Shown: in pieces, positions 40,836 through 50,403 of the stretch
How the letters are laid out: each line of letters opens with the position of its first letter
Numbering within the stretch: the stretch's first letter is position 1
NCBI GenBank assembly: GCA_963843365.1
Contig: CAWJKG010000002.1
Span: 1,178,001 to 1,242,000 of the forward strand
Source: Bog-473 sp963843365
Lineage (GTDB): Bacteria > Actinomycetota > Acidimicrobiia > Acidimicrobiales > RAAP-2
Reading direction: 5' to 3'
Length of the DNA: 64,000 nt
Position numbers and translations under genes: made by a program
The notes under the pieces: model-generated
Database searches by the model: none
What the model saw: the letters and a program-made list of their open reading frames with translations, nothing else
What the model was told of the DNA's origin: nothing

Positions 40836-40920
40836 GGAGGGATGGCAGAGCGGACGAATGCACAGCTCTTGAAAAGCTGCGAGGCGCAAGCTTCCGTGGG
40901 TTCGAATCCCACTCCCTCCG
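40836..40920 (+). tRNA. tRNA-Ser (anticodon UGA)
   Basis: The 85-base sequence folds as a class II tRNA. Acceptor strands GGAGGGA and TCCCTCC pair with a G discriminator. The anticodon arm CAGCT-CTTGAAA-AGCTG has TGA at the anticodon, the T arm is GTGGG-TTCGAAT-CCCAC, and a long variable arm is present as expected for serine. CCA is not encoded. A TAGCAT element lies about 20 bases upstream. Confidence 0.95.
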
Positions 40921-40963
40921 CTCGGGCATCTCCCGCCGGTCGGCGCCCCGCGGCGCCTGGCCG

Positions 40964-42406
40964 TCAGGCGGACGCGCGGGCGCAGCCGAAGAAGCCGCGC
41001 TTCTTGATGAGCTCCGCCACCTCGGGCGGCACCATGGACTCCCACGCGTCGTCGCCCGCCGCGATGCGCTTGAGGACATCACGGCTGAAGATGGGCAGGA
41101 AGCTTTCGCAGTAGTTGTCGAGGGGCACGAAGCTCCCCCGGTTGGCCAGGTAGTCGTACAGCGGCCGGACCACGCCGTCGACGTGCAGGTTGTCGACGGT
41201 CTCGAGCTCGTCGCCCGTGGCGCGCCGCAAGGGGTAGATGTAGAGCTTGAGATCGTTCTTGAAGAGCCGGCCGAAGCTCTCGAGGATGCCGCCCTGCAAC
41301 TGGGCGTGATTCTGCTCGTCGAAGAGGTCGATCAGGCTGGGGACGCCCATCACGATGCCGATGCGCTCGCTCGTGCGCTCGGACAGGAAGGCCGCCAGGC
41401 GGTAGTAGTCGAAGTAGTCGGAGATCATGGTGGTCAGCCCGCACGCGGCGAGCAGCTCCGCCCGGGCGAGGAAATCGCGCCGGTCCACGTCGTCGCCCCC
41501 GGCGAGCAGGTTGCGCATGGTGAGCTCGGCCAGGGTCAGGACGGTCTTGCCCTCGACGGCGGGGTCGGCCTCGAACTTGGCGCGTGCGCACTCGAGCATG
41601 TCGAGGTTGACCACCGTGGTGGGCCGGAAGCTCCCCCGCTCGACGAGCACCGCCTTCTTGCGCAGGACTTCGCTCGGCTGGAGCACCTCCTTGTCGGGAC
41701 TGAACATGGCGACGCCGCTCAGTCCGAGCTGCACCAGCTGCAGGGCCACCAGCCTGTTGTCGACGTTGCGGAACTCGATGCCCCGGAAGCGGATGAGGTC
41801 GATCTCCATCCGGTCGGTGCTCAGCCGGTCGAGCAGGCTCTCGACGAGCCTCTCCGGCTCGTGGTGCTCGAAGAAGGCGCCGTGCAGGAGGTTGACGCCG
41901 ACGATCCCGAGCGCCTCCTGCTGCAGCGCCGCCTCGACGTCGAGCAGGCGCACGTGGAGGACGACCTGGCTCGGCTCGTCGTGGGGATGGGCCTGGAACT
42001 TGACACCCATCCATCCGTGGCACTCGTTGCCGCCGCGGAAGCTGCGGGCCACGACGGTGTCGGCGAAGGCGAAGAAGGAGGTGTCGTCCCCGCGCCGATC
42101 GCTCAACCGGTCGATGTTGAGCGCGTACTCGTGGTCCAGCATGGCCTGGAGCCGCGCCTCGGACACATAGCGGTCCACCTCGCCGTACACGGCGTCGCTG
42201 ACCGCCATGTCGTAGGCGGAGATCGTCTTGGCGATGGTGCCGGCCGCGCCGCCCACCCGGAAGAACCATCGGGCCACCTCCTGGCCCGCGCCGATTTCGG
42301 CCACGGTCCCGTACCACCGTGGGTCGAGGTTGATCCGCAGGGCCTTCTGGTGGGTGTCCGCGTGGTGGGAGTCGACCGAGGGGCCCGCGCCCACGAAGTT
42401 CGTCAC
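40964..42406 (-). CDS. Large conserved protein of unknown function
   Basis: The 480-residue soluble protein has a very distinctive N-terminal block, ALRINLDPRWYGTVAEIGAG, followed by QEVARWFFRVGGAAGTIAKT and ISAYDMAVSDAVYG. I remember this block from many distantly related bacteria and cyanobacteria, where it carries inconsistent automatic names such as nicotinate-nucleotide adenylyltransferase. No classical nucleotide-binding motif is obvious to me. Its strong conservation implies a basic role. The frame is intact. It lies alone, downstream of tRNA-Ser on the opposite strand, with a GTG start. Confidence 0.75.
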   Translation of the reverse strand: MTNFVGAGPSVDSHHADTHQKALRINLDPRWYGTVAEIGAGQEVARWFFRVGGAAGTIAKTISAYDMAVSDAVYGEVDRYVSEARLQAMLDHEYALNIDRLSDRRGDDTSFFAFADTVVARSFRGGNECHGWMGVKFQAHPHDEPSQVVLHVRLLDVEAALQQEALGIVGVNLLHGAFFEHHEPERLVESLLDRLSTDRMEIDLIRFRGIEFRNVDNRLVALQLVQLGLSGVAMFSPDKEVLQPSEVLRKKAVLVERGSFRPTTVVNLDMLECARAKFEADPAVEGKTVLTLAELTMRNLLAGGDDVDRRDFLARAELLAACGLTTMISDYFDYYRLAAFLSERTSERIGIVMGVPSLIDLFDEQNHAQLQGGILESFGRLFKNDLKLYIYPLRRATGDELETVDNLHVDGVVRPLYDYLANRGSFVPLDNYCESFLPIFSRDVLKRIAAGDDAWESMVPPEVAELIKKRGFFGCARASA

Positions 42407-42622
42407 CGGCCGAATGCGGCGGCAGGGTGCCCGTCCATGGCGACAGTCCTAACAGACCATGGCAAACGGATGGCTACGGCCGTGTGAACTCTTCCCGCCG
42501 CCGCAGCGGCAGCCTGTCGGGGGCCGGACGAATTCCCACCGGCCGCACAACAGTGACTCCACGTTCGCCGTTTCGTTCCGACACATTGCAGAACGGACGT
42601 ACGAGGCAGAGAGGCGGTCCTG

Positions 42623-43435
42623 ATGGCGACGACCAACCCCACGGGCAAGGCGATCCTGCGGGCATCGCTGGCGCTGTTCCGGCAGGACCGGCAGATGATC
42701 TGGCTCCCGGTCATGGCGACGGTGACCGCGGTGATCGCGTTCGCCGTCATCGCCGGACCGATCGGCCTGGCCCTCGGGCGCAACGGGATCGGCATCGTCG
42801 TGGCGCTGGCCTGCGGTTCCGTGGTGGCGACCGCGGCCACCGTGATCTTCAACGTCGCGCTCGTCTTCGCCGCCACCGACCGCATCGAGGGCCGGACACC
42901 GACCATCGGTGGGTCGCTGGCCCAGGCCTGGGGGCGGCGCAACGTCATCTTCAGCTGGGCCATCCTCTCCGCGGTCGTGGGGACCGCCATCCGCATGCTG
43001 GAGCAGCGGCTCGGTCTGGTGGGCCGCCTGATCGGGGTCGCCGGCGGCCTGGCCTGGGCGGTGGCGACGTTCCTCGTGATCCCGGTCCTCGCCTTCGAGA
43101 ACGTCGGGCCCATTGAGGCCATCAAGCGCTCCTCCTCCATCCTCAAGGCGCGCTTCGGCACCATCGCCCGGGGCGGGTTGCGCTTCGGCCTCCTGTTCCT
43201 CGGCCTGTCCCTCGCCGCGGTGGCGGTGCTGGCGCTGGGCGTGGTCTGCATCGCCAAGAACGCCTGGGTGGTCGGGGTTCCCGTCGCCCTCATCGGGTTC
43301 GTGCTCCTGATCGGCATCTCCATGTACGCGCAGGCGGCCGGCATGTACATGCGCACGATCCTCTACCGCTACGCCACCGATCAGCCCATTCCCGACCTGG
43401 GGGTCGACGTCGGCGGCGCGTTCGGCACCCGCTGA
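42623..43435 (+). CDS. DUF6159-type integral membrane protein
   Basis: The protein has 270 residues and about six transmembrane helices (for example MIWLPVMATVTAVIAFAVIA and GIVVALACGSVVATAATVIF). A conserved loop PVLAFENVGPIEAIKRSSS matches the GYxxFDU6159-like/YciC style, where F-E-x-x-x-x-x-A-x-x-R-S recurs. A cytoplasmic segment LKARFGTIARGGLRFG lies between helices. The function of the family is unknown. The 216 bases upstream hold no gene. Confidence 0.7.
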   Translation: MATTNPTGKAILRASLALFRQDRQMIWLPVMATVTAVIAFAVIAGPIGLALGRNGIGIVVALACGSVVATAATVIFNVALVFAATDRIEGRTPTIGGSLAQAWGRRNVIFSWAILSAVVGTAIRMLEQRLGLVGRLIGVAGGLAWAVATFLVIPVLAFENVGPIEAIKRSSSILKARFGTIARGGLRFGLLFLGLSLAAVAVLALGVVCIAKNAWVVGVPVALIGFVLLIGISMYAQAAGMYMRTILYRYATDQPIPDLGVDVGGAFGTR

Positions 43436-43584
43436 CCACACCGGGAACCGGCCCGCCCGCACCGCGGCCGGTGCACCCGGCCCGAAGCGTCCTCGGAACC
43501 GCGGGCTAACCTCGCAGCGCTCCGGGGAGCGGCGCCGCCTGGCAGCACTCCCCGCCGCAAGCTCGACCGACCAGGGGGTGGCGC

Positions 43585-44625
43585 GTGGCAGACATGAAGG
43601 CCGTGCAGGTGACCCGTCACGGGCCGCCCGGTGAGGTCCTGTCGGTGCAGACGGTGCCGCGTCCCGAGCCCGGGCCCGGGGAGGTGCGGGTCGAGGTACG
43701 TGCGGCGTCCTTGAACTTCAACGACATCGACCGCTGCATGGGCAACCTGGTCTCCGTGCCCACCCCCCCGCCGTTCACGCTGGGCATGGACGTCTGCGGC
43801 GTGGTGGACGCCGCCGGCGCGGGGGCCGAGTCCTGGCTGGGCCGGCGCGTCGTCGCCATCACCAAGAACGCGCTCGGCGGCATCGCCGAGTACGCGATCG
43901 CAGACGCCATTTCGGTGTTCGAGGCGCCACCGGAGTTCGACGACGCCGAGGCCACCGCCTTCCTCCTGTCGTTCCAGACCTCCCACCTCGCTCTCTTCAG
44001 GCGCGGGCGCCTGCAGGCCGGCGAGACGCTGGTCGTGCACTCGGCCGCCAGCGGCCTGGGCACCGCCGGGATACAGCTGGGCAAGGCCGCCGGCGCGCGG
44101 GTCATCGCCGTCGCCGGCGGTCCGGAGAAGGGCGCCCTCTGCGCCTCCCTGGGGGCCGACCTGGTCATCGACCACACGGCCGAGGACTTCGTCGAAGCGG
44201 TGCTGGTGGCGACCGGCGACGCGGGCGCCGACGTGGTCTACGACCTGACCGGCGGTGACTTCGTGGAGCGCTCCTGGCGCTGCACGGCCCACGGAGGCCG
44301 CTACCTGGCGGTCGGTTTCGCCGACGACGACGCCAACGGCATGACGGGCCGTCCCCTCCGCATGGCCTGCATCGGGAACATCGACATCGTGGCCGTCATG
44401 GTGGCGTGGGCCGACGCCGTCGACCCCGCCATGCGGCGCTTCGGGTTCAACCCGTTCGGCCGCGACGTGGCGGACGAGATCCACACCGACCTGCTGCGCC
44501 TGGCCGCGGCCGGGTCGATCAGGCCCGCCATCGGCCGGCGGGTCCCGATGGAGGAGGCCGGGCGGGCACTCGAGGAGCACGTGGCCCGGCGTTCGCTGGG
44601 CCGCACCGTGGTGGAGGTGCGGTGA
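43585..44625 (+). CDS. NAD(P)H:quinone oxidoreductase-like MDR protein
   Basis: A zinc-free medium-chain dehydrogenase of 346 residues. It has a GroES-like N-terminal domain (PGPGEVRVEVRAASLNFNDI, LGMDVCGVVDAAGAG) and a Rossmann domain with HSAASGLGTAGIQLGKAAGA. No zinc-ligand Cys cluster is present. Relatives include quinone oxidoreductases and enoyl reductases. GTG 43585 follows AGGGGGTGG at good spacing; ATG 43594 is an alternative. The sulfotransferase gene starts 11 bases after the stop, so these two probably form an operon. Confidence 0.88.
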   Translation: MADMKAVQVTRHGPPGEVLSVQTVPRPEPGPGEVRVEVRAASLNFNDIDRCMGNLVSVPTPPPFTLGMDVCGVVDAAGAGAESWLGRRVVAITKNALGGIAEYAIADAISVFEAPPEFDDAEATAFLLSFQTSHLALFRRGRLQAGETLVVHSAASGLGTAGIQLGKAAGARVIAVAGGPEKGALCASLGADLVIDHTAEDFVEAVLVATGDAGADVVYDLTGGDFVERSWRCTAHGGRYLAVGFADDDANGMTGRPLRMACIGNIDIVAVMVAWADAVDPAMRRFGFNPFGRDVADEIHTDLLRLAAAGSIRPAIGRRVPMEEAGRALEEHVARRSLGRTVVEVR

Positions 44626-44635
44626 CGACCGCCCG

Positions 44636-45904
44636 ATGACCATGAGCACGGTCGAGTTCACCTGGCGCGACTCCGAGCTGCGCAGCCGCCCGCTGCGCGC
44701 CCTCAACTGGGCCGGCGCCCGGCTGGCCCGGGTCGGGCCGGAGCTCCCGTCGCTGCGGCCGTCCTCGGTGACGGCCGCCGCGGTCAAGCAAGCCGGCGCA
44801 GACGACTTCGGCAGCGACTCCTACCGGGAGCCCCTGGAGGTCTACCTGACGGCCTGCGAGGACGAGGCCGAGCTCACGACGTTCGGACGGCTGCTCGTCT
44901 CCAAAATGCTCTCCGGCGCGCTGGCCAACCGCATTGCGCTGCAGCGTTGGTCGGTCGCGCACCCCGCGGTGCGGGACGAGCGCATTGCGCGCCCGTGGAT
45001 CATCGTCGGCCTTCCCCGGACGGGCACGAGCCTCCTCTCCATTCTGTTGGGACTCGACCCGGTGGCCCGCCCCCTGCTCCAGTGGGAGGCGGCCCACCCC
45101 GTCCCCCCCGCCAGCCTGGAGGAGGCGGCGGAAGACCCGCGCATCGCCAAGTCGGCCAAGGACCTCGACGGCCTCATGAAGCTCAACCCGCCGCTCAAGG
45201 CCATGCACCCCTTCGGCGCCACCGTCGCCGAGGAGTGTGTGGCGCTCTTCATGTACGACGTCCGCGCGCTGGCGCTCGAGACCCAGGCCCATGTCCCCAC
45301 GTACGCCCGCTGGCTGGAGCAGGCCGACATGGCGCCGGCCTACGCCCAGCACCGGCTCGCCCTCCAGACGCTGCAGTCGCGCCAACCCACCGAGCGCTGG
45401 ATCCTCAAGACGCCCAACCACCTGTGGCACCTCGACGCCATGCTGGCCGCCTACCCCGACGCACGGGTGATCTGGACCCACCGGGACCCCGGTCCCGTCG
45501 TGACGTCGCTGGCCAGCCTGGCCAACGCGGGCCAGCGCGTCCTGACCAGCCGTACGGACCCCCGGCCCACGGCCGAGGAATGGAAGCGCAAGTGCGCCTT
45601 CGCGCTCGGTTCGGCCATGGCCTTCGACGAGCAGGCAGGTGCCGGCTGGTGCCAGCACCTGCACTACGAGACCCTGGTGGCGGACCCCGTCGACGCCGTG
45701 CGGCGGCTCTACGCCGCCTTCGGTGAGGAGGTGGGCCCGCTCCACGCCCGCCGGATGGAGACCTACCTGCAGGACCGGCCCCAGGACGCCTTCGGCCGGC
45801 ACCGCTACGACCCCGCCGACTTCGGCTGGACCTACGCCGGCCTGGCCGAGGAGTTCGCCGACTACACGGAGCGCTATCAGATCGCGACCGCCGACCGGTC
45901 GTGA
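44636..45904 (+). CDS. Sulfotransferase family protein
   Basis: A 422-residue PAPS-type sulfotransferase. The 5'-phosphosulfate loop is IVGLPRTGTSLLSILLGLDP (near residue 125), and the 3'-phosphate-binding segment is LAAYPDARVIWTHRDPGPVV. The KTPNHLWHLD motif near residue 260 is common in actinobacterial members, which sulfate lipids or secondary metabolites. No signal or membrane helix is seen. The ATG pair at 44636/44642 leaves the start slightly uncertain. Confidence 0.88.
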   Translation: MTMSTVEFTWRDSELRSRPLRALNWAGARLARVGPELPSLRPSSVTAAAVKQAGADDFGSDSYREPLEVYLTACEDEAELTTFGRLLVSKMLSGALANRIALQRWSVAHPAVRDERIARPWIIVGLPRTGTSLLSILLGLDPVARPLLQWEAAHPVPPASLEEAAEDPRIAKSAKDLDGLMKLNPPLKAMHPFGATVAEECVALFMYDVRALALETQAHVPTYARWLEQADMAPAYAQHRLALQTLQSRQPTERWILKTPNHLWHLDAMLAAYPDARVIWTHRDPGPVVTSLASLANAGQRVLTSRTDPRPTAEEWKRKCAFALGSAMAFDEQAGAGWCQHLHYETLVADPVDAVRRLYAAFGEEVGPLHARRMETYLQDRPQDAFGRHRYDPADFGWTYAGLAEEFADYTERYQIATADRS

Positions 45905-45962
45905 GCCCGGCCCTCAGCTGCCGCAGAGACTTGCGATCCGCGGATTGCTAATGTGCCCAAAC

Positions 45963-45976
45963 AGGAACGTGTTCTA
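45963..45976 (+). promoter_or_regulatory. KstR-like palindrome upstream of ABC operon
   Basis: AGGAACGTGTTCTA matches 13 of 14 positions of the mycobacterial KstR pattern TnnAACnnGTTnnA (the first base is A). It lies 69 bases upstream of the substrate-binding protein start in an otherwise gene-free gap. KstR is the TetR-type repressor of sterol catabolism. In this organism a related TetR regulator of lipid use could bind. A GCCCCG/CGGGGC hairpin follows at about 46002. Confidence 0.5.
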
Positions 45977-46044
45977 AAGTTTTCGTAAGGAGTCCGGACG
46001 GTGCCCCGAACGGGGCCGCTCCGGTGGACAGGGGGTTGGGATTG

Positions 46045-47430
46045 ATGAAGCGGGTCACCGGTTTGCGGACCCTGGGGGCGCTCGTGGTGCTCACGGCGCT
46101 GACGGCGGCGGGAGCAGTGCTCGTCACACCCGGGGTGGGCGCGGCGGCGACGTCCTCCTCCACGTTCGGCACCCTCCCCTCGCCCTGCGGCAAGGGACAC
46201 GCCACGGGTGCCACCGACACGGGTGTCACCAACACGACCATCAACATCGCCTACGGCGACGACCGCGGCTTCTCGGGGCTCCCCGGCCTCGACCAGGAGA
46301 TGGGCGACGCCGTCAAGGACATGATCTCGTGGTGCAACGCCCAGGGCGGCATCGACGGGCGCAAGCTCGTGGGCGACTACGGCAACGCAGCCGTGACCAA
46401 CGTCGGGTCCGTGGTGACGCAGGAGTGCAAGCAGGACTTCATGCTCGTCGGCGAGGGTTTCGCCCTCGACGGGTCCGCCGAGCAGACCCGCCTCGGCTGC
46501 AACCTGGCCGCCGTGCCGGGCTTCACCGTGGCGGCGGTGGTGGCGAACGCGTACGAGATGTACCAGGCGTCCCCCAACCCGGCCAACGCCAGCCCTGTGT
46601 CCAGCGCGTACCAGGCCGAGAAGCTCTTCGGGAAGAAGACCCAGAAGGTCGGCGTGTACGGCTCCACGCTGTCCACCCAGGAGCAGTCGACCAACAAGGC
46701 GATCCAGGCCTTCACGACCGCCGGCTGGAAGTTCATTCCCGGCTGCGTCGCCAACATCGACTACAACGGCGAGGCGAACTACACGCCCTTCGTGCAGAAG
46801 CTCCAGAGCTGCGGTGCGCAGATCATCTTCAACGACGCCACGCCCGGGAACACCCTGTACGGCGCGTTCGAGGCCGAGAACCAGATCGGCTACGACCCCA
46901 TCTGGGTGATGGACTCGGGTGCCTACACGTCCGCCTTCGCCCAGTGGAACACCGAGGGGCTGGCCAACAACGTGTACGTGCGCCTGTCCTACGAGCCGCT
47001 CGAGGCGTCCAAGGTCGTGCCCGCCGTCGCCCAGTACCTCTCCATCGTGAAGAAGTACGGCGGCCTGACCTCGCAGCTGGGCGAGCAGGCCACCTCGTCC
47101 TTCCTCCTGTGGGCCACCGAGGCCAAGGCGTGCGGCTCCACCCTGACGCGCCAGTGCATGATCAACCACCTGGCCAAGGTCACGAACTGGACCGGCGGCG
47201 GTCTGAACGCCTCCGGCAACCCGGCCAAGAACATTCCGCCGAACTGCGGCCTCCTGATGAAGCTCGACGGCACCAAGTGGGTGCAGGCCTACCCCAAGAA
47301 GCTCGGGACGTTCGACTGCTCCTCCAAGTACGTCGTCGCCAACACGGGCTCGGTCATCGGCACCACGTTGAACGCCCAGGGCTACGCCACCCAGTACGCC
47401 ACCTCCTCGACCCTCAAGCCGCAGGGGTGA
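46045..47430 (+). CDS. ABC substrate-binding protein, LivJ-like
   Basis: The ATG at 46045 follows AGGGGGTTGGG and begins a signal peptide (MKRVTGLRTLGALVVLTALT, cleaved near VGAAA). The mature 430 residues have the leucine-binding-protein fold of Liv importers: INIAYGDD, QGGIDGRKLVGDYGN, QKVGVYGSTLSTQEQSTNKA and IIFNDATPG. Six or more Cys residues suggest disulfides. Ligands of this family in actinobacteria are often not amino acids. The KstR-like box upstream hints at a lipid- or steroid-derived ligand. It is the first gene of a complete importer operon. Confidence 0.9.
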   Translation: MKRVTGLRTLGALVVLTALTAAGAVLVTPGVGAAATSSSTFGTLPSPCGKGHATGATDTGVTNTTINIAYGDDRGFSGLPGLDQEMGDAVKDMISWCNAQGGIDGRKLVGDYGNAAVTNVGSVVTQECKQDFMLVGEGFALDGSAEQTRLGCNLAAVPGFTVAAVVANAYEMYQASPNPANASPVSSAYQAEKLFGKKTQKVGVYGSTLSTQEQSTNKAIQAFTTAGWKFIPGCVANIDYNGEANYTPFVQKLQSCGAQIIFNDATPGNTLYGAFEAENQIGYDPIWVMDSGAYTSAFAQWNTEGLANNVYVRLSYEPLEASKVVPAVAQYLSIVKKYGGLTSQLGEQATSSFLLWATEAKACGSTLTRQCMINHLAKVTNWTGGGLNASGNPAKNIPPNCGLLMKLDGTKWVQAYPKKLGTFDCSSKYVVANTGSVIGTTLNAQGYATQYATSSTLKPQG

Positions 47431-47485
47431 CCGCCCAGAACGCCAGCCTGCCGGCCGCCTGACCTGAGCGACGGGAGCTCCGGCC

Positions 47486-49732
47486 ATGCACCTGTTCCTC
47501 ACGTACACCATCCTCGGGCTGGTCACCGGCGCCGTCTACGGCATCGCGGCCTCCGGCCTGGTGCTCACCTATACGACGTCGGGCATCTTCAACTTCGCCC
47601 AGGGCGCCATGGCGATGCTGGCCGCCTTCACCTACTGGCAGTTCCGCTACGGGTGGAACTGGCCGGCGCCGCTCGCGCTCTTCGCGGTGCTCGTGGTCCT
47701 GGCCCCGCTGCTGGGCATGGTCCTCTACGTCGGCATCATGCGGGGTCTCCGCCAGACGTCGGACGTGACCAAAATTGTGGTCACCATCGGCATCATGCTG
47801 GGGTTGATCGCGCTGGCGCAGTGGATCTGGAGCCCCGGCGTGCCGCGCACAGACGGCCTCTTCTTCGGCAACACGGCCAAGTTCAAGGTGCTGGGCGTCT
47901 ACGTCACCGACCACGAGGCCATCGCCCTGGGCTGCGGCGTGCTCATCGCCGTCGGGATCCGCCTGCTCTTCACGAGCACCCGCACCGGCGTCGCCATGCG
48001 GGCGGTGGTCGACAATCCCGCCCTGCTGCAGCTCAACGGTGGACGGCCCGAGAGGCTGGCCGCGTTCTCGTGGGCCCTCGGCGGCGCGCTGGCCGCACTG
48101 GCCGGGATCCTCATCACCCCCATCAGCGGCGGCACCCTGGACGTCCACGTCCTGACGCTGCTGGTGCTCGACTCCATCGCGGCGGCCATGTTCGGGCGCT
48201 TGCGCAGCATCTGGCTGACCTTCGCCGGCGCGCTCGTCCTCGGACTCGCCAGCACCTACGTCCTGGGTTACTTCCCGGAGTCGTGGTCCTGGGCGTCCAA
48301 CTTCCGCATCGCGCTGCCGATGATCATGCTCTTCGTGGTCCTCATCGTGCTGCCGCAGGACCGTCTGCGCGGGGCGACGCTGCTGCGCACCCGGGAGCGG
48401 TTCACCGTGCCCACCATGCGCTCCGCCGTCACCTGGGGCGCCATCCTGCTCGCGATCGTCCTCCTGCTCGAACCCATCATGGGGAGCAGCGACATGGGAT
48501 CGCTGACCGTCGGGATCATCTACGGGATCATCGCCCTGTCCCTGACGCTGCTGACCGGCTACGCCGGTGAGATCAACCTGGCGCCGGTCTCCTTCGGCGC
48601 CATCGCCACCATCATTGTGTTCCACCTCGGCCTGTCCGGGACGGGCACCGCCCAGCGCATCACGTTCTGGGGGCTCCTGCTCGGCATGGCGGTGACGGCC
48701 GTCGTGGGAGGTCTCATCGCGCTCCCCGCCCTGCGCCTGCGCGGGCTGTACCTGGCCCTGGCCACCCTGGCCTTCGGCGTCTTCGTCTCCGACATGATCA
48801 TCGCCGACATCGCACCACACGTCCTCCCCATCTTCCACCTGAACTACTCGATCTTCCCCAACGGGACGCTGCAGATCCCTCCGCTCAAGCTCGGCCCCAT
48901 CGACCTCAGCTCGTCCAAGACGTTCCTGACGACGGCGACATGCATCTTCATCCTCGTCGGCATCGGCCTCATCGCCCTGCGCCGGAGCAACTACGGACGG
49001 CGACTGACGGCCATGAAGGACAGCCCGGCCGCGGCGGCGACCCTCGGGCAGAACCTGATCAAGCTGAAGCTGTCGGTGTTCATGATTTCGGCGGCCATCG
49101 CGGGGCTCGGTGGCGTTCTGCTGTCCAGCGCGTCGGTCAGCGTCAACGCCGACACGTTCATCATCTTCGTGAGCCTGGCCCTCGTCATGCTGACGGTCGT
49201 GGGGGGAGTCGGGAGCGTCGCCGGTGCGCTCATGGGCGGCATTTTGGCCGGGACCGCCTTCCAGGCCCTCACCTCGACGTTCTCGAACCTCAGCACGGAC
49301 GCCGGCGGCGGCGGCTTCTGGAGCGTGATGGCCAACCTCTCGCTGGTGGCACCGGCGCTGGTCGGCATCAGCCTCGGCCGCAACCCGAGCGGGGCGGTCC
49401 CCGACATCGTGGCCCGCTACAAGCCGCTCTGGCAGACCAAGAGCGTGCTCGCCCTCGGGCTGTTGGCGGAGATCGTGGCCTACCTCCTCGTGCTCACCAA
49501 GGTGATGGGGAACTGGTGGCTCGTGCTGGCCACGGCGGCCATCGCGGTCGTCACGCCCGGCGTGGCCCGGCTCGTGAATCCGGAGGCCTTCCGCGACCCC
49601 GCCAAGGCCGTGGCCCCGGGCGCACCGACGCCCGCGCCGGTCGAGCGCGGAACCGCTCGTGGAAGGTGTCGCCGATGCCCGCGCTTGAGGTCTCCGACGT
49701 CTGCGTCGCCTTCGGAGGGGCCCAGGTCCTGA
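47486..49732 (+). CDS. Fused LivH-LivM type ABC permease
   Basis: Two permeases that are normally separate are fused. Residues 1 to about 290 are LivH-like (TILGLVTGAVYGIAASGLVL, FAQGAMAMLAAF, VVDNPALLQLNGG with the EAA-like loop). Residues about 310-640 are LivM-like (GIIYGIIALSLTLLTGYAGE, LRLRGLYLALATLAFGVF, MKDSPAAAATLGQN). Two extra helices and a Pro/Ala tail follow. The frame as read overlaps the ATPase gene by 58 bases. Dropping one base near 49645 would end it at 49688 with SAEPLVEGVADARA, a more natural end. It forms the transmembrane channel of the importer. Confidence 0.88.
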   Translation: MHLFLTYTILGLVTGAVYGIAASGLVLTYTTSGIFNFAQGAMAMLAAFTYWQFRYGWNWPAPLALFAVLVVLAPLLGMVLYVGIMRGLRQTSDVTKIVVTIGIMLGLIALAQWIWSPGVPRTDGLFFGNTAKFKVLGVYVTDHEAIALGCGVLIAVGIRLLFTSTRTGVAMRAVVDNPALLQLNGGRPERLAAFSWALGGALAALAGILITPISGGTLDVHVLTLLVLDSIAAAMFGRLRSIWLTFAGALVLGLASTYVLGYFPESWSWASNFRIALPMIMLFVVLIVLPQDRLRGATLLRTRERFTVPTMRSAVTWGAILLAIVLLLEPIMGSSDMGSLTVGIIYGIIALSLTLLTGYAGEINLAPVSFGAIATIIVFHLGLSGTGTAQRITFWGLLLGMAVTAVVGGLIALPALRLRGLYLALATLAFGVFVSDMIIADIAPHVLPIFHLNYSIFPNGTLQIPPLKLGPIDLSSSKTFLTTATCIFILVGIGLIALRRSNYGRRLTAMKDSPAAAATLGQNLIKLKLSVFMISAAIAGLGGVLLSSASVSVNADTFIIFVSLALVMLTVVGGVGSVAGALMGGILAGTAFQALTSTFSNLSTDAGGGGFWSVMANLSLVAPALVGISLGRNPSGAVPDIVARYKPLWQTKSVLALGLLAEIVAYLLVLTKVMGNWWLVLATAAIAVVTPGVARLVNPEAFRDPAKAVAPGAPTPAPVERGTARGRCRRCPRLRSPTSASPSEGPRS

Positions 49733-50403
49733 GCGACGTCTCGCTGACCGTGGCCGAACGGGGCGTGACGGGACTCATCGGGCCGAACGGCGCAGGGAAG
49801 ACGACGCTCTTCAACGTCGTCAGCGGCCTGCTCTCGCCCAAGTCAGGACGGGTCGCCATCGACGGGCACGACGTGACGAAGGCGGGACCGGCCCGGCGGG
49901 CGCGCCGGGGGCTGTCGCGCACCTACCAGCGACTCGAGCTCTTCACCTCGCTCACGGTGCGCGACAACATCCAGGTGGCGGGCGAAATCCGCAACACCTG
50001 GGGACGGCGCGGCCGGATCGACGTCGGGGCGGAGACGGACCGGGTCATTGAGCTGGTCGGCCTCGGTGACGTGGCCGACCGCGAAGTGAGCGAGCTGCCG
50101 ACCGGACGGGCCCGGGTGGTCGAGGTGGCGCGGGCCCTGATGACCCAACCCAAGGTCCTGCTCCTCGACGAGCCGGCCTCGGGGCAGACCGAGCAGGAGA
50201 CGGAGGCCTTCGGACTGCTGCTGCGCCAACTGGTCGAGGAGCGCGACCTGGCGATCTGCCTGGTCGAGCACGACGTCGGCCTGGTCATGGGCACCTGCGA
50301 GCACATCCACGTGCTCGACTACGGCCAGGTCATCGCCAGCGGACCCCCCGAGCAGGTCAAGGACGACCCGGTCGTCGTCAACGCCTACCTCGGTGCCCCG
50401 TGA
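49675..50403 (+). CDS. ABC ATPase, LivG-like
   Basis: A 242-residue ATPase with Walker A GPNGAGKTTLFN, Walker B VLLLDEPASGQ and the H-loop LVEHDVGLVMGTCE. The signature region reads ELPTGRARVVEVARAL, so the classic LSGGQ is altered to LPTGR, unlike ordinary LivG. The long segment with TYQRLELFTSLTVRDN is typical of LivG. The stop overlaps the LivF start as GTGA. It pairs with LivF to drive the fused permease. Confidence 0.88.
   Translation: MPALEVSDVCVAFGGAQVLSDVSLTVAERGVTGLIGPNGAGKTTLFNVVSGLLSPKSGRVAIDGHDVTKAGPARRARRGLSRTYQRLELFTSLTVRDNIQVAGEIRNTWGRRGRIDVGAETDRVIELVGLGDVADREVSELPTGRARVVEVARALMTQPKVLLLDEPASGQTEQETEAFGLLLRQLVEERDLAICLVEHDVGLVMGTCEHIHVLDYGQVIASGPPEQVKDDPVVVNAYLGAP

Noticed and set aside
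41183..42487. A 434-residue plus-strand frame opposite the conserved unknown protein
   Set aside because: Its composition (Glu/Val/His/Gln low complexity) is typical of antisense frames, and the minus-strand protein has a recognisable conserved block.
47414..48838. Long Gly/Asp/Gln-rich open frame on the minus strand opposite the permease
   Set aside because: It is a high-GC shadow frame with hydrophilic low complexity. The opposite frame is a clear Liv permease.
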